A stretch of DNA of 6,766 bases from Cyclobacteriaceae bacterium (GCA_019751475.1 JAIENH010000361.1:1-6766), one strand, 5' to 3'. Shown: positions 1 through 5,841, counted from the first letter of the stretch. The notes: generated by a model from the letters alone, not told the origin. Program-made: numbers and translations.

Positions 1-306
1 ACGAAACTGCCCCCGGATGGTCATGGCAATGCCTGGTAAATCAAGGGAAGAAGTGTGGTTGCTTACGTAAATGTATGATTGCCCTTTACGAATCTTGTGG
101 CGGTCGATGATTTCATAAGGAATGAAGTTCAGTTTGCTGAATACCCACGACCATAATTTCATAAAGAAATACGTGACCCCTACGGCCCGGGGGCCAAAGA
201 GAGCCGGCACTAGTATTCCGGGAAGGAAGAGCAGCATAAAAAACGTAAAGACAAACAATACCCAGACGAGGTACAGTTTAAGGAGAAGGGTGCGAATGAA
301 GGTCAC
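1..306 (-). CDS. plsC: 1-acyl-sn-glycerol-3-phosphate acyltransferase (PlsC-like), 5' part only
   Basis: This is the first 102 codons of a minus-strand gene that continues past base 1. The translation opens with a hydrophobic segment (about residues 13-37, one membrane anchor). Further on lies the family's catalytic H-x4-D box, seen as NHTSSLD with His84 and Asp89. Family knowledge: such enzymes acylate lysophosphatidic acid at the sn-2 position during phospholipid synthesis at the cytoplasmic membrane. The second conserved block (FPEGTR) would lie outside the window, so the exact acyl acceptor cannot be judged. No ATG precedes the membrane segment in this frame. I chose the GTG at 306 because MTFIRTLLLK is a natural N-terminus and a near-consensus -7 box (GACCTTTG, 339-332) lies just upstream. 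A TTG at 327 is the alternative, and an in-frame stop bounds it further upstream. The gene follows the terminator of the operon to its right, so it is probably transcribed separately. Confidence 0.82.
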   Translation of the reverse strand, partial: MTFIRTLLLKLYLVWVLFVFTFFMLLFLPGILVPALFGPRAVGVTYFFMKLWSWVFSKLNFIPYEIIDRHKIRKGQSYIYVSNHTSSLDLPGIAMTIRGQFR

Positions 307-393
307 GCTATGGGAATTATCCTGCAATATCCAAAGGTCATTTTAAAAAGCAATTTTTATGTTTTCCATACAATCATGTTGAAATTCAGGTTT

Positions 394-425
394 AAAAAAA
401 CAGCCGGGAGGTTGCCCCCGGCTGT
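394..425 (-). terminator. Intrinsic terminator of the oxidoreductase operon
   Basis: An 8-bp perfect GC-rich stem (CAGCCGGG at 401-408 with CCCGGCTG at 417-424, extendable by one A-T pair) encloses an 8-base loop. On the plus strand it is preceded by seven A residues (394-400), which read as a T-tract after the hairpin in minus-strand transcripts. It starts 23 bases beyond the stop codon of the Gfo/Idh/MocA gene, so it fits as the end of that operon and insulates the plsC-like gene. Confidence 0.9.
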
Positions 426-447
426 GATTGTATAAAATGTTTATGCG

Positions 448-1794
448 CTATGAAAAATACTTCGTTACACCCGGTACTGCCACCGGGTAGAAGCCATTCT
501 TGTCTGGCTTCGATGGCATGTCTGCATCCCACGCGTAGCGAGAGGGCTGAATGGAAATTCCGGAGTTGAGTGTCTTTTCAAATTCCATCACCTGGCCCGA
601 GTAGGTGGCCATTCTTCCCAAGATGGCTGTCATCGTGCTCTTGGCTCCATGTTCGGTGTCGGCAAATTTGTATTCGCCTTTAGCCACTGCTTCAAACAAC
701 TCATCATGCTCGGTTTGATACGGGTTGTTTTCTTTTTCCTTATCAAACTGGTACATCACGTTTCCTTTGCGGTCGGTAATGTTCATCGCTCCGCAATAAA
801 TAGTACCCTTCGTGCCCATGATCTGCTCGTCCACTTTGCTCATGGTGCCTTTGATGTGCCGGCATTGGCTATTCATGATACTGCCATCCGCATATTGAAA
901 TTCCACATAGTGGTGGTCGAAAATTTCTCCGTACTCTTTTCCTTTGCGCACTTCGCGGCCGCCCATGCCTTGCGCCTTCACCGGAAACTCTCCCTTAAAC
1001 CAGTTGACTACGTCCATATTGTGAATGTGCTGTTCTACAATGTGGTCACCGCAGATCCAATTGAAGTAGTACCAGTTGCGCATCTGGTATTCCATTTCCG
1101 TCATGCCAGGCTTGCGCAGGTTCACCCATACGCCTTCGTTGTTCCACCACGCTTGCGCGGAAACAATATCTCCAATCATACCATCTTTGAGACGGTTGAA
1201 TAGCTCACGATATGAATTTTGGTAGTGGCGCTGTAAGCCCACCACCACATTGAGTTTCTTTTGCTTGGCCACAATGGCAGCCTCCAGAATTTTCTTAATA
1301 CCGGCCGGGTCGGTGGCGAGGGGCTTTTCAATAAACGCGTGCTTGCCCTGCTTCACCACTTCTTCGAAGTGCAAAGGTCTGAATCCGGGAGGCGTGGTTA
1401 AGATCACCACGTCCGCCAGAGCAATAGCTTTTTTGTACGCATCAAAGCCTACGAATTTGTTTTCTTCTTTTACGGCTACGCGGTCTTTCACATTGCCACC
1501 TGCACCTGACCAGTCGGAGAGGTCATCGGCTGTCAGGTTTTTGTAGCATTCGTCAATGCGATCGCGGAAGGCATCGGCCATAGCCACGAGTTTCACATTT
1601 TGCTTGGTGAGCAAAGCCTGCATGGCAGCTCCTGTGCCTCGACCGCCACAGCCCACGAGAGCGACTTTGATCGTGTCGTCAGGGGAGGAGTTGAAAAATT
1701 CAGCTTTTGAGATCAGCGGCAAGGCCATAAGTGAGCCGGCTGCCAGGGAAGATCTTTTTATGAAATCTCTTCGTTTTGTGATTGATGAGGCCAT
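448..1794 (-). CDS. Tat-exported Gfo/Idh/MocA family NAD(P)-dependent oxidoreductase
   Basis: 448 residues, the normal length for exported Bacteroidota members of this family. The N-terminus carries a twin-arginine signal (KRRDFIK, Arg8-Arg9) and an Ala/Leu-rich stretch at 16-31, so the folded enzyme with cofactor is probably moved to the periplasm. A Rossmann domain follows, with the dinucleotide-binding loop GCGGRG at 48-53 and the family EKP motif at 156-158. The C-terminal alpha/beta substrate domain contains the conserved GDHIVEQHIHNMD block (249-261), whose histidines are the likely catalytic or substrate-binding residues. Known relatives oxidise or reduce sugars and polyols; some act as NAD-dependent glycosidases (GH109), so glycosidase activity is an alternative. 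The substrate cannot be read from sequence. The start is fixed by the Tat motif. The gene begins 15 bases after the hepT stop with no visible promoter between them, and ends at a strong terminator, so it is probably the last gene of a four-gene operon. Confidence 0.93.
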   Translation of the reverse strand: MASSITKRRDFIKRSSLAAGSLMALPLISKAEFFNSSPDDTIKVALVGCGGRGTGAAMQALLTKQNVKLVAMADAFRDRIDECYKNLTADDLSDWSGAGGNVKDRVAVKEENKFVGFDAYKKAIALADVVILTTPPGFRPLHFEEVVKQGKHAFIEKPLATDPAGIKKILEAAIVAKQKKLNVVVGLQRHYQNSYRELFNRLKDGMIGDIVSAQAWWNNEGVWVNLRKPGMTEMEYQMRNWYYFNWICGDHIVEQHIHNMDVVNWFKGEFPVKAQGMGGREVRKGKEYGEIFDHHYVEFQYADGSIMNSQCRHIKGTMSKVDEQIMGTKGTIYCGAMNITDRKGNVMYQFDKEKENNPYQTEHDELFEAVAKGEYKFADTEHGAKSTMTAILGRMATYSGQVMEFEKTLNSGISIQPSRYAWDADMPSKPDKNGFYPVAVPGVTKYFS

Positions 1795-1809
1795 AGTCAG
1801 AGGTTTGGT

Positions 1810-2148
1810 TTAATTTTTTATCAGTAATTGTTGTACTTCATTTTTCAAAACAGGGAGATGATTTATCACCACTTCCCAAAGCATAATGTCATCAACAGCA
1901 TCGTATGAGTGAATGATTCGATTGCGCATAGAAACGATCTTCTGTTTATTTGTAATCTCCAAGTTTGGATCAATTTTTAATGCCTTTCCGAGTGCCTCAC
2001 CAATAATTGAAATTTTCCTTTCTACAGCTGCCTTTAATAGTTCGTTTTTGTGAAACTCGTTATAAACTTTCTTTCCTTGAAATTGATTTTGTATAAAACT
2101 GATTGCGTCTAAAATATCTTGCAGATACTTTAGAATATCTTCATTCAT
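1810..2148 (-). CDS. hepT: HepT-type HEPN ribonuclease toxin (DUF86) of a type VII toxin-antitoxin pair
   Basis: 112 residues, mostly helical, typical of the HepT/DUF86 HEPN family. The diagnostic R-x4-H-x-Y motif is intact near the C-terminal third (Arg75, His80, Tyr82, within RNRIIHSY). In the characterised Shewanella pair, Arg and His form the RNase site and the Tyr is the residue AMPylated by the antitoxin; characterised HepT proteins damage tRNA. The start codon overlaps the end of mntA by 8 bases (ATGAATGA), which implies translational coupling and supports this start. Base composition is low (about 35% GC by hand count over 1861-2450), unlike the flanking genes. All visible key residues are present, so there is no sign of decay. 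Antiphage or plasmid-stabilising roles are possible for such modules, but nothing here decides between them. Confidence 0.9.
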   Translation of the reverse strand: MNEDILKYLQDILDAISFIQNQFQGKKVYNEFHKNELLKAAVERKISIIGEALGKALKIDPNLEITNKQKIVSMRNRIIHSYDAVDDIMLWEVVINHLPVLKNEVQQLLIKN

Positions 2149-2449
2149 ACAACAATACTTTGGTTTTATTTATACGATCGATAAAATAGGGGTTTCGAAG
2201 CGTATGTTCAGGTACAAGTTCAATTTCCCGATTTAAAATCTCTTTCAATTCATCTTCTAGCGCCCAGAAGTTTTCCGAATAACCTTCAAAAGGACCTTCT
2301 GGTTCAAAAGAAATCAATAAGTCAATATCGCTGTCCTTTCTGAATGAAGGAGAACACACAGAACCGAAGGCGTAAGCCTTTTTCACCTTTCTCTTTTTTA
2401 ATACGCGAATGACTTCACTAAGATTTTCTTGTAGCGGAGACTGAATCAT
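2141..2449 (-). CDS. mntA: MntA-type nucleotidyltransferase antitoxin
   Basis: 102 residues, the usual size of minimal nucleotidyltransferases. The signature G-S-x10-D-x-D is complete: Gly29-Ser30, then Asp41 and Asp43 (FGS...DSDIDLL), the metal and ATP-binding site. The third carboxylate, usually Asp in a strand resembling RKVDLV, appears as Glu77 in REIELV. In the characterised pair, MntA transfers AMP onto a tyrosine of HepT and so inactivates it. The antitoxin is translated first and overlaps hepT by 8 bases, the standard order. It starts 17 bases after the stop of the SUMF1-domain gene, with no recognisable promoter in that gap. A promoter inside the end of that gene cannot be excluded. 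The AT-rich composition matches hepT and differs from both outer genes. Confidence 0.9.
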   Translation of the reverse strand: MIQSPLQENLSEVIRVLKKRKVKKAYAFGSVCSPSFRKDSDIDLLISFEPEGPFEGYSENFWALEDELKEILNREIELVPEHTLRNPYFIDRINKTKVLLYE

Positions 2450-2466
2450 AGGGAAATAAAATTAAG

Positions 2467-3387
2467 TCATTTCAAATACAAGTCATAAAACTTTTCTATT
2501 TCTTCTTTGGATGGTTGCCTGGACGGACGCACCACCCGAATGCCCACAAACATACCATCCGTGAGCCACCAGCGGCTTTTTGGTATTTGGGGGTCGCGCT
2601 GGTTCCACTTCGCGTCTGAGGGTGTGCGGTTGCTGCATCGCAACTGTCCGGCTGCGTCCAAATAAGAACCGCCTCGCGTAGTGCGCGGATATTTCGACCC
2701 GGGCTGTGTGATCGGATCTTTCGCATTTATTTTTTGATAGTAGGCCGGATCGTATTGGTCAACCGTCCACTCACTCACATTGCCGAGCATATCATACAAG
2801 CCCCAGGCATTCGGTTTCTTTTCTTTCACATGATGAAATTTTCCATCACTGTTGTCTTTGAAATAGCTGGTTTCTTTCAATTCATCAGGTGTGAGCGTGT
2901 AGGAGGGAGAGCCTGCCTTGCAGGCGTATTCCCACTCGGCCTCGGTGGGCAGGCGATAAAAAAATCCTGTCTTGGAGTAAAGCCATTTGCAATACATCAT
3001 AGCTGCCTGCTGACTCATGCTGTTGGTGGGGTGCTTGGCATCGCGGCCCATGCCCCAGGTCAGGTCAATGTATTGGGGCGTAGCGCGAGTGACTCCATCA
3101 ATAGTTTTGCTCTGCGGCAGTGACATGTCTTTGAAGTAAAGATCCCACTCTTCAAATGTCACTTCGTGTTCCGCCATCCAGAAGGAGGAGAGTTCAATCT
3201 CTGTGGCCGGACCTTCGTCAGCATCGGCACTCATGCTCTTGCTTCCTATTTGGAATTTTCCTTCCGGTAATGCTACCATTTTGAAGGTCACCTCCGAGCC
3301 TGAAATTTTCTGATCGTATGTTTTTAACTGCGCATAGGCAGGCAACGTAATAAGGGTGAGGAGCAAAAGCTTGAGTTTATTTGTCAT
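2467..3387 (-). CDS. Secreted SUMF1/formylglycine-generating-enzyme-fold protein lacking the FGE cysteines
   Basis: 306 residues from the chosen ATG at 3387. An upstream ATG at 3462 is in frame, but it would place 25 poorly conserved residues before an obvious signal peptide (MTNKLKLLLLTLITLPAYA, cleavage near residue 19). The mature part is a single SUMF1 domain: MVALPEGKFQIGS near 37-49, HPTNSMS near 119-125, RLPTEAEWEYA at 145-155, GNVSEW at 202-207, RGGSYL at 238-243 and GIRVVR at 282-287. True sulfatase-activating enzymes have two cysteines after RGGSYL (pattern C-x4-C). Here those positions are Asp244 and Leu249, and the nearby Cys251 falls outside the pattern. So it keeps the fold but probably not formylglycine-forming activity. 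Its role is unknown; a periplasmic or surface binding, or other enzymatic, role is possible. It is the likely first gene of the operon containing mntA-hepT and the oxidoreductase. Confidence 0.88.
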   Translation of the reverse strand: MTNKLKLLLLTLITLPAYAQLKTYDQKISGSEVTFKMVALPEGKFQIGSKSMSADADEGPATEIELSSFWMAEHEVTFEEWDLYFKDMSLPQSKTIDGVTRATPQYIDLTWGMGRDAKHPTNSMSQQAAMMYCKWLYSKTGFFYRLPTEAEWEYACKAGSPSYTLTPDELKETSYFKDNSDGKFHHVKEKKPNAWGLYDMLGNVSEWTVDQYDPAYYQKINAKDPITQPGSKYPRTTRGGSYLDAAGQLRCSNRTPSDAKWNQRDPQIPKSRWWLTDGMFVGIRVVRPSRQPSKEEIEKFYDLYLK

Positions 3388-3401
3388 AAGTAGTAAGACA
3401 G

Positions 3402-3411
3402 GTTTGCAAAC
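3402..3411. promoter_or_regulatory. Short palindrome upstream of the SUMF1-domain gene, possible operator
   Basis: GTTTGCAAAC is a perfect 10-base palindrome centred about 20 bases upstream of the ATG at 3387. On the minus strand it overlaps TCTGTTTG, one mismatch from a TAnnTTTG -7 box. Both features are short enough to occur by chance. Confidence 0.25.
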
Positions 3412-3484
3412 AGAAATAACATAGAATTCTTTCTTATGATGTTCTTCTATAAGATGGGGCAAAAAAATTATACTAACAAAACAA

Positions 3485-3510
3485 AAGAAGCTGCTAAATG
3501 GCAGCCTCTT
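3485..3510 (-). terminator. Terminator downstream of superoxide dismutase
   Basis: The imperfect stem pairs AAGA and GCTGC (3485-3488 and 3490-3494) with GCAGC and TCTT (3501-3505 and 3507-3510), with one A-C mismatch and a 6-base loop. A-rich sequence lies to its left (a T-run for minus-strand transcripts) and CCTTTTT to its right, so it could stop transcription both ways. It lies about 100 bases beyond the sod stop codon, and no plus-strand gene enters from the left. Confidence 0.7.
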
Positions 3511-3541
3511 CCTTTTTAATTTAGTTTATTTTAGTGTCAGT

Positions 3542-3561
3542 GTTGAAGCTGATTTTTCAAC
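3542..3561 (-). other. Small stem-loop in the sod 3' untranslated region
   Basis: GTTGAA (3542-3547) pairs perfectly with TTCAAC (3556-3561) around an 8-base loop. It lies between the sod stop codon and the terminator-like hairpin at 3485-3510. It lacks a following T-tract in the minus-strand direction, so it is more likely a 3'-end stabilising structure, or chance, than a second terminator. Confidence 0.35.
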
Positions 3562-3607
3562 GAATTGACCTTTGAGGTACCGTCTTAATTTTACTTTGGA
3601 TGGACAC

Positions 3608-4207
3608 TCAAGCAAATCGCTTCGCTACTTCTTTCCAGTTTACCACGTTCCACCAGGCCGCACAGTAGTCAGGTCTGCGGTTCTGGTAGTTGAGGTAGTA
3701 GGCATGTTCCCATACGTCCAAGCCCAGCAGTGGCGTGCCTTTGACTTCGGCAACATCCATCAGCGGGTTGTCCTGGTTGGGGGTTGAGGTGATGGCTAAT
3801 TTTCCATCGGCACCTTTGATGAGCCACGCCCAGCCCGAACCAAAGCGACCCGTGGCTGCTGCATTGAATTTCGTTTTGAATTCGTCAAAGTTTCCAAAGG
3901 CTGCATTGATGGCATCGGCCAGCGCCCCGGTTGGCGCTCCACCCGCGTTGGGGGCCATGATTGTCCAGAACAAACTGTGATTATAATGACCACCGCCATT
4001 ATTGCGTACAGGCATGGGGTGCTTAGATATGTTTTTGCAAATCTCCTCGATGCTCAGGTTTTCTTCCGGCTTGCCGGCAAGAGCATTGTTAAGATTAGTA
4101 ACGTAGGCGTTGTGGTGCTTGCCATGATGTATTTCCATGGTGCGAGCGTCAATGTGCGGCTCTAATGCATTGAAAGCATAGGGCAGCGCGGGAAGTGTGA
4201 AAGCCAT
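3608..4207 (-). CDS. sodA: Superoxide dismutase, Mn/Fe family, Mn-type
   Basis: 199 residues, full family length. It converts superoxide to hydrogen peroxide and oxygen; with no signal peptide it should be cytosolic. The four metal ligands are present: His27 (in EIHHGKHH), His77 (in HYNHSLFW), Asp164 and His168 (in the signature DVWEHAYY). Tyr35 of the second sphere is also present. Gln145 in the NQDNPL segment together with the GGG stretch at 71-73 fits Mn-type rather than classical Fe-type enzymes, though cambialistic use cannot be excluded. The ATG at 4207 is chosen because [18 protein letters not shown] aligns with the N-terminus of characterised enzymes. An in-frame ATG at 4267 would add 20 unrelated residues and start upstream of the -7 box at 4260-4253. 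The gene appears monocistronic, with its own promoter and a terminator at 3485-3510. Confidence 0.95.
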   Translation of the reverse strand: MAFTLPALPYAFNALEPHIDARTMEIHHGKHHNAYVTNLNNALAGKPEENLSIEEICKNISKHPMPVRNNGGGHYNHSLFWTIMAPNAGGAPTGALADAINAAFGNFDEFKTKFNAAATGRFGSGWAWLIKGADGKLAITSTPNQDNPLMDVAEVKGTPLLGLDVWEHAYYLNYQNRRPDYCAAWWNVVNWKEVAKRFA

Positions 4208-4252
4208 AATACGATTGAGTTTATGATTTAAGTTGAATACGATTTTGTAGAT

Positions 4253-4260
4253 CAAAGATA
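4253..4260 (-). promoter_or_regulatory. -7 promoter box for superoxide dismutase
   Basis: Read on the minus strand this is TATCTTTG, an exact match to the Bacteroidota -7 consensus TAnnTTTG. It implies a start near 4246 and a leader of about 40 bases before the ATG at 4207. I see no good TTTG -33 box at the usual spacing, so the assignment rests on the -7 box and its position. Confidence 0.55.
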
Positions 4261-4318
4261 TTAACAAAAATCAGGTTAGAAAGTTTGGTGTAGCAAAGAT
4301 TTGCACGTCCGGGCAGCT

Positions 4319-4326
4319 TAACTTTG
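4319..4326 (+). promoter_or_regulatory. -7 promoter box for the GNAT acetyltransferase gene
   Basis: TAACTTTG matches TAnnTTTG exactly and lies 16 bases before the ATG at 4343, implying a very short leader of about 10 bases. A TTTG at 4300-4303 could act as a -33 element, but the 15-base spacer is shorter than the usual 19 or so. Confidence 0.5.
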
Positions 4327-4342
4327 ATTATCGATAACCTGC

Positions 4343-4861
4343 ATGACGGAAGTCAAAAATACAGAGCTAAGTGACCGGGCCGTGATATTCGGGTTGTTTG
4401 AGCATTCCATCTCTTACCAGGAAAAGAAAGGCTACCCAACGTGGCGCAACTATGACCGAAACGCCATCACCAAAGACATCGAAAATAAAAATCAATACAA
4501 AATATTAATCGACTCAACGATCGGGATTATTTTTAGTGTTTGCTATTATGATAAGATTATCTGGCGGCATTTGGATACGGGAGATTCCATTTACCTTCAT
4601 CGCATCGTGGTGAATCCTGCCTGCAAAGGCCAGCGGCTGTTTGAAAAAATTCTGGATTGGTCGATACATCACGCCCGACAAAAAGGTCGCAACAGAATTT
4701 GCATGGACACCTGGGCGGCCAATCCTACACTCATTAATTATTACAGAGGCTTCGGTTTTACTGTGGTGGAAAACTTCACTACACCCGATAGTCCTGAGCT
4801 ACCTGTGCACAACAGAAATCTGGCACTGACTCTGTTGGAATATAAAATTGAGAAGCAATAG
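4343..4861 (+). CDS. GNAT family N-acetyltransferase
   Basis: 172 residues, one GNAT domain, predicted cytosolic. Acetyl-CoA-binding motif A is recognisable at about 84-105 (YLHRIVVNPACKGQRLFEKI), with a degenerate pyrophosphate loop: the usual R/Q-x-x-G-x-G/A appears as ACKGQR. Motif B is clear at 130-139 (NYYRGFGFT, the usual YxxxGF ending). The family moves an acetyl group from acetyl-CoA to an amine on a small molecule or protein; the acceptor cannot be predicted. It is the only plus-strand gene in the window. It is transcribed away from sod from a compact shared intergenic region and converges on the DUF1080 gene with only 27 bases between stop codons. Its middle part is more AT-rich than most neighbours, but not as strongly as the toxin-antitoxin pair. 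Confidence 0.85.
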   Translation: MTEVKNTELSDRAVIFGLFEHSISYQEKKGYPTWRNYDRNAITKDIENKNQYKILIDSTIGIIFSVCYYDKIIWRHLDTGDSIYLHRIVVNPACKGQRLFEKILDWSIHHARQKGRNRICMDTWAANPTLINYYRGFGFTVVENFTTPDSPELPVHNRNLALTLLEYKIEKQ

Positions 4862-4888
4862 CCGAAGGTAAACACCTCCGCTCACGGC

Positions 4889-5818
4889 CTACTTAGCTTC
4901 CATTATGACAATGTTGCGGTATTCTATCGGGCCATGGTCGCCTTGCAGGAAGATGGGTCCGGGCTCTCCTTCACGACTGTCAATAGCACCACCGGTGATG
5001 CCGGGGATCACCTGATCGCAAATAACAGTGACACCATTTGCCACTACCGTTACCGTGCGCCCAACGAGGGTGATGTCGTACGTCTGCCACTCGCCTGCTT
5101 CTTTGGCCATCATTTGGTTAGGTTGCAAAAAGCCGTAGACACCGCTGAACTGATCATCCCACGGTTCGGCACCTTTGCTATCCATCACTTGCACTTCGTA
5201 GCGACCTCGCAGGTATATGCCGCTGTTGCTGCCTTTCGGATAGTTAAACTCGATATGCAGTTTGAAATCACTGAAGGTCTTGTCGGTGATGATGTTAGAT
5301 CCCGACTTTGGACTTTTCAAAACACCATTCTCGGCCACCCATTGATTTTTGCCTTCTGTGTGCCATCCGCTCAAGTCCTTTCCGTTAAAAAGTTGAATGG
5401 GACTTCCCCACACCACCGGCTTATCGCGAAGCAAAGACGGAGCGCGACTTCCCGTAAGGGAATATTTCTTGCCATCGGTATATACCATTGTCCCTTTGAG
5501 CGATTCGCCCTCCAATACACCTTCAAACTCCATATTTTGATTGCCTCCTTCCCACTGGGGTGGAATGGAGAAACTGAATTTTCCATCATTCAACTTTACT
5601 TCTGATACAGGCCGTGCACTGCCAAAAGCAAATACAAACCGACCAACTAACGCCTTGAAACCGGAGTGACGCATTTCCAGCCATGAAGGAAGTTGTTGAC
5701 CGTCTTTCGCAATGACCAAATCCCATCGTCCTTCGAGAGGTGTTTGAATTTGTGCAGGTAACACATGAGCTAGGCTAATAATAGCACACAGAAGTAAGAA
5801 GGTCTTGATTAATTTCAT
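4889..5818 (-). CDS. Secreted DUF1080 (3-keto-disaccharide hydrolase) protein with extra N-terminal beta domain
   Basis: 309 residues. A Sec signal peptide (residues 1-23, hydrophobic core FLLLCAIISL, cleavage near PAQ) sends it to the periplasm or beyond. Residues 28-125 form a beta-rich region beginning LEGRWDL and ending YSLTGS, resembling a small lipocalin-like or beta-barrel domain that I do not recognise as a named family. The DUF1080 domain spans about 140-307: LFNGKDLSGW (143-152), NSGIYLRGRYEVQVMDS (198-214) and FLQGDHGPIEYRNI (290-303) are its familiar blocks. Characterised relatives cleave glycosides previously oxidised at C3 by a Gfo/Idh/MocA dehydrogenase. One such exported oxidoreductase is encoded at 448-1794 in this window, which suggests but does not show a link. 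A TAnnTTTG box lies upstream, so the gene can be transcribed independently of the aminotransferase gene 63 bases before it. Confidence 0.9.
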   Translation of the reverse strand: MKLIKTFLLLCAIISLAHVLPAQIQTPLEGRWDLVIAKDGQQLPSWLEMRHSGFKALVGRFVFAFGSARPVSEVKLNDGKFSFSIPPQWEGGNQNMEFEGVLEGESLKGTMVYTDGKKYSLTGSRAPSLLRDKPVVWGSPIQLFNGKDLSGWHTEGKNQWVAENGVLKSPKSGSNIITDKTFSDFKLHIEFNYPKGSNSGIYLRGRYEVQVMDSKGAEPWDDQFSGVYGFLQPNQMMAKEAGEWQTYDITLVGRTVTVVANGVTVICDQVIPGITGGAIDSREGEPGPIFLQGDHGPIEYRNIVIMEAK

Positions 5819-5841
5819 TTGCTAATATTTTTTGGGCTTAT

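Noticed and set aside
122..346. Plus-strand open frame of 74 codons near the left edge
   Set aside because: The opposite strand encodes a PlsC-type protein with the NHTSSLD catalytic box, and the plus-strand translation is basic and low in motifs.
649..1203. Open frame of 184 codons on the plus strand opposite the oxidoreductase gene
   Set aside because: It is fully antisense to a gene with clear family motifs, and its translation shows no recognisable domain. It is an effect of codon bias in the true gene.
1795..2466. Target-site duplications or inverted repeats flanking the mntA-hepT cassette
   Set aside because: I compared the two short junctions (1795-1809 and 2450-2466) and saw no shared direct or inverted repeat, so no mobile element boundary is called.
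3388..3462. Longer version of the SUMF1 protein starting at 3462
   Set aside because: The added 25 residues precede a complete Sec signal peptide that starts at the ATG at 3387, so the upstream ATG is unlikely to be used.
4208..4267. Longer superoxide dismutase starting at 4267
   Set aside because: It would require a transcript starting upstream of the likely -7 box and adds residues not found in the family.
4861..4888. Weak nested hairpin (GCCG with CGGC, AGGT with ACCT) between the convergent GNAT and DUF1080 genes
   Set aside because: The stems are only 4 bp each, with large interruptions and no T-tract on either side, so a terminator cannot be supported.
4934..5605. Open frame of 223 codons on the plus strand opposite the DUF1080 gene
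   Set aside because: It lies entirely within a well-supported minus-strand gene, with no promoter or family resemblance in its own translation.
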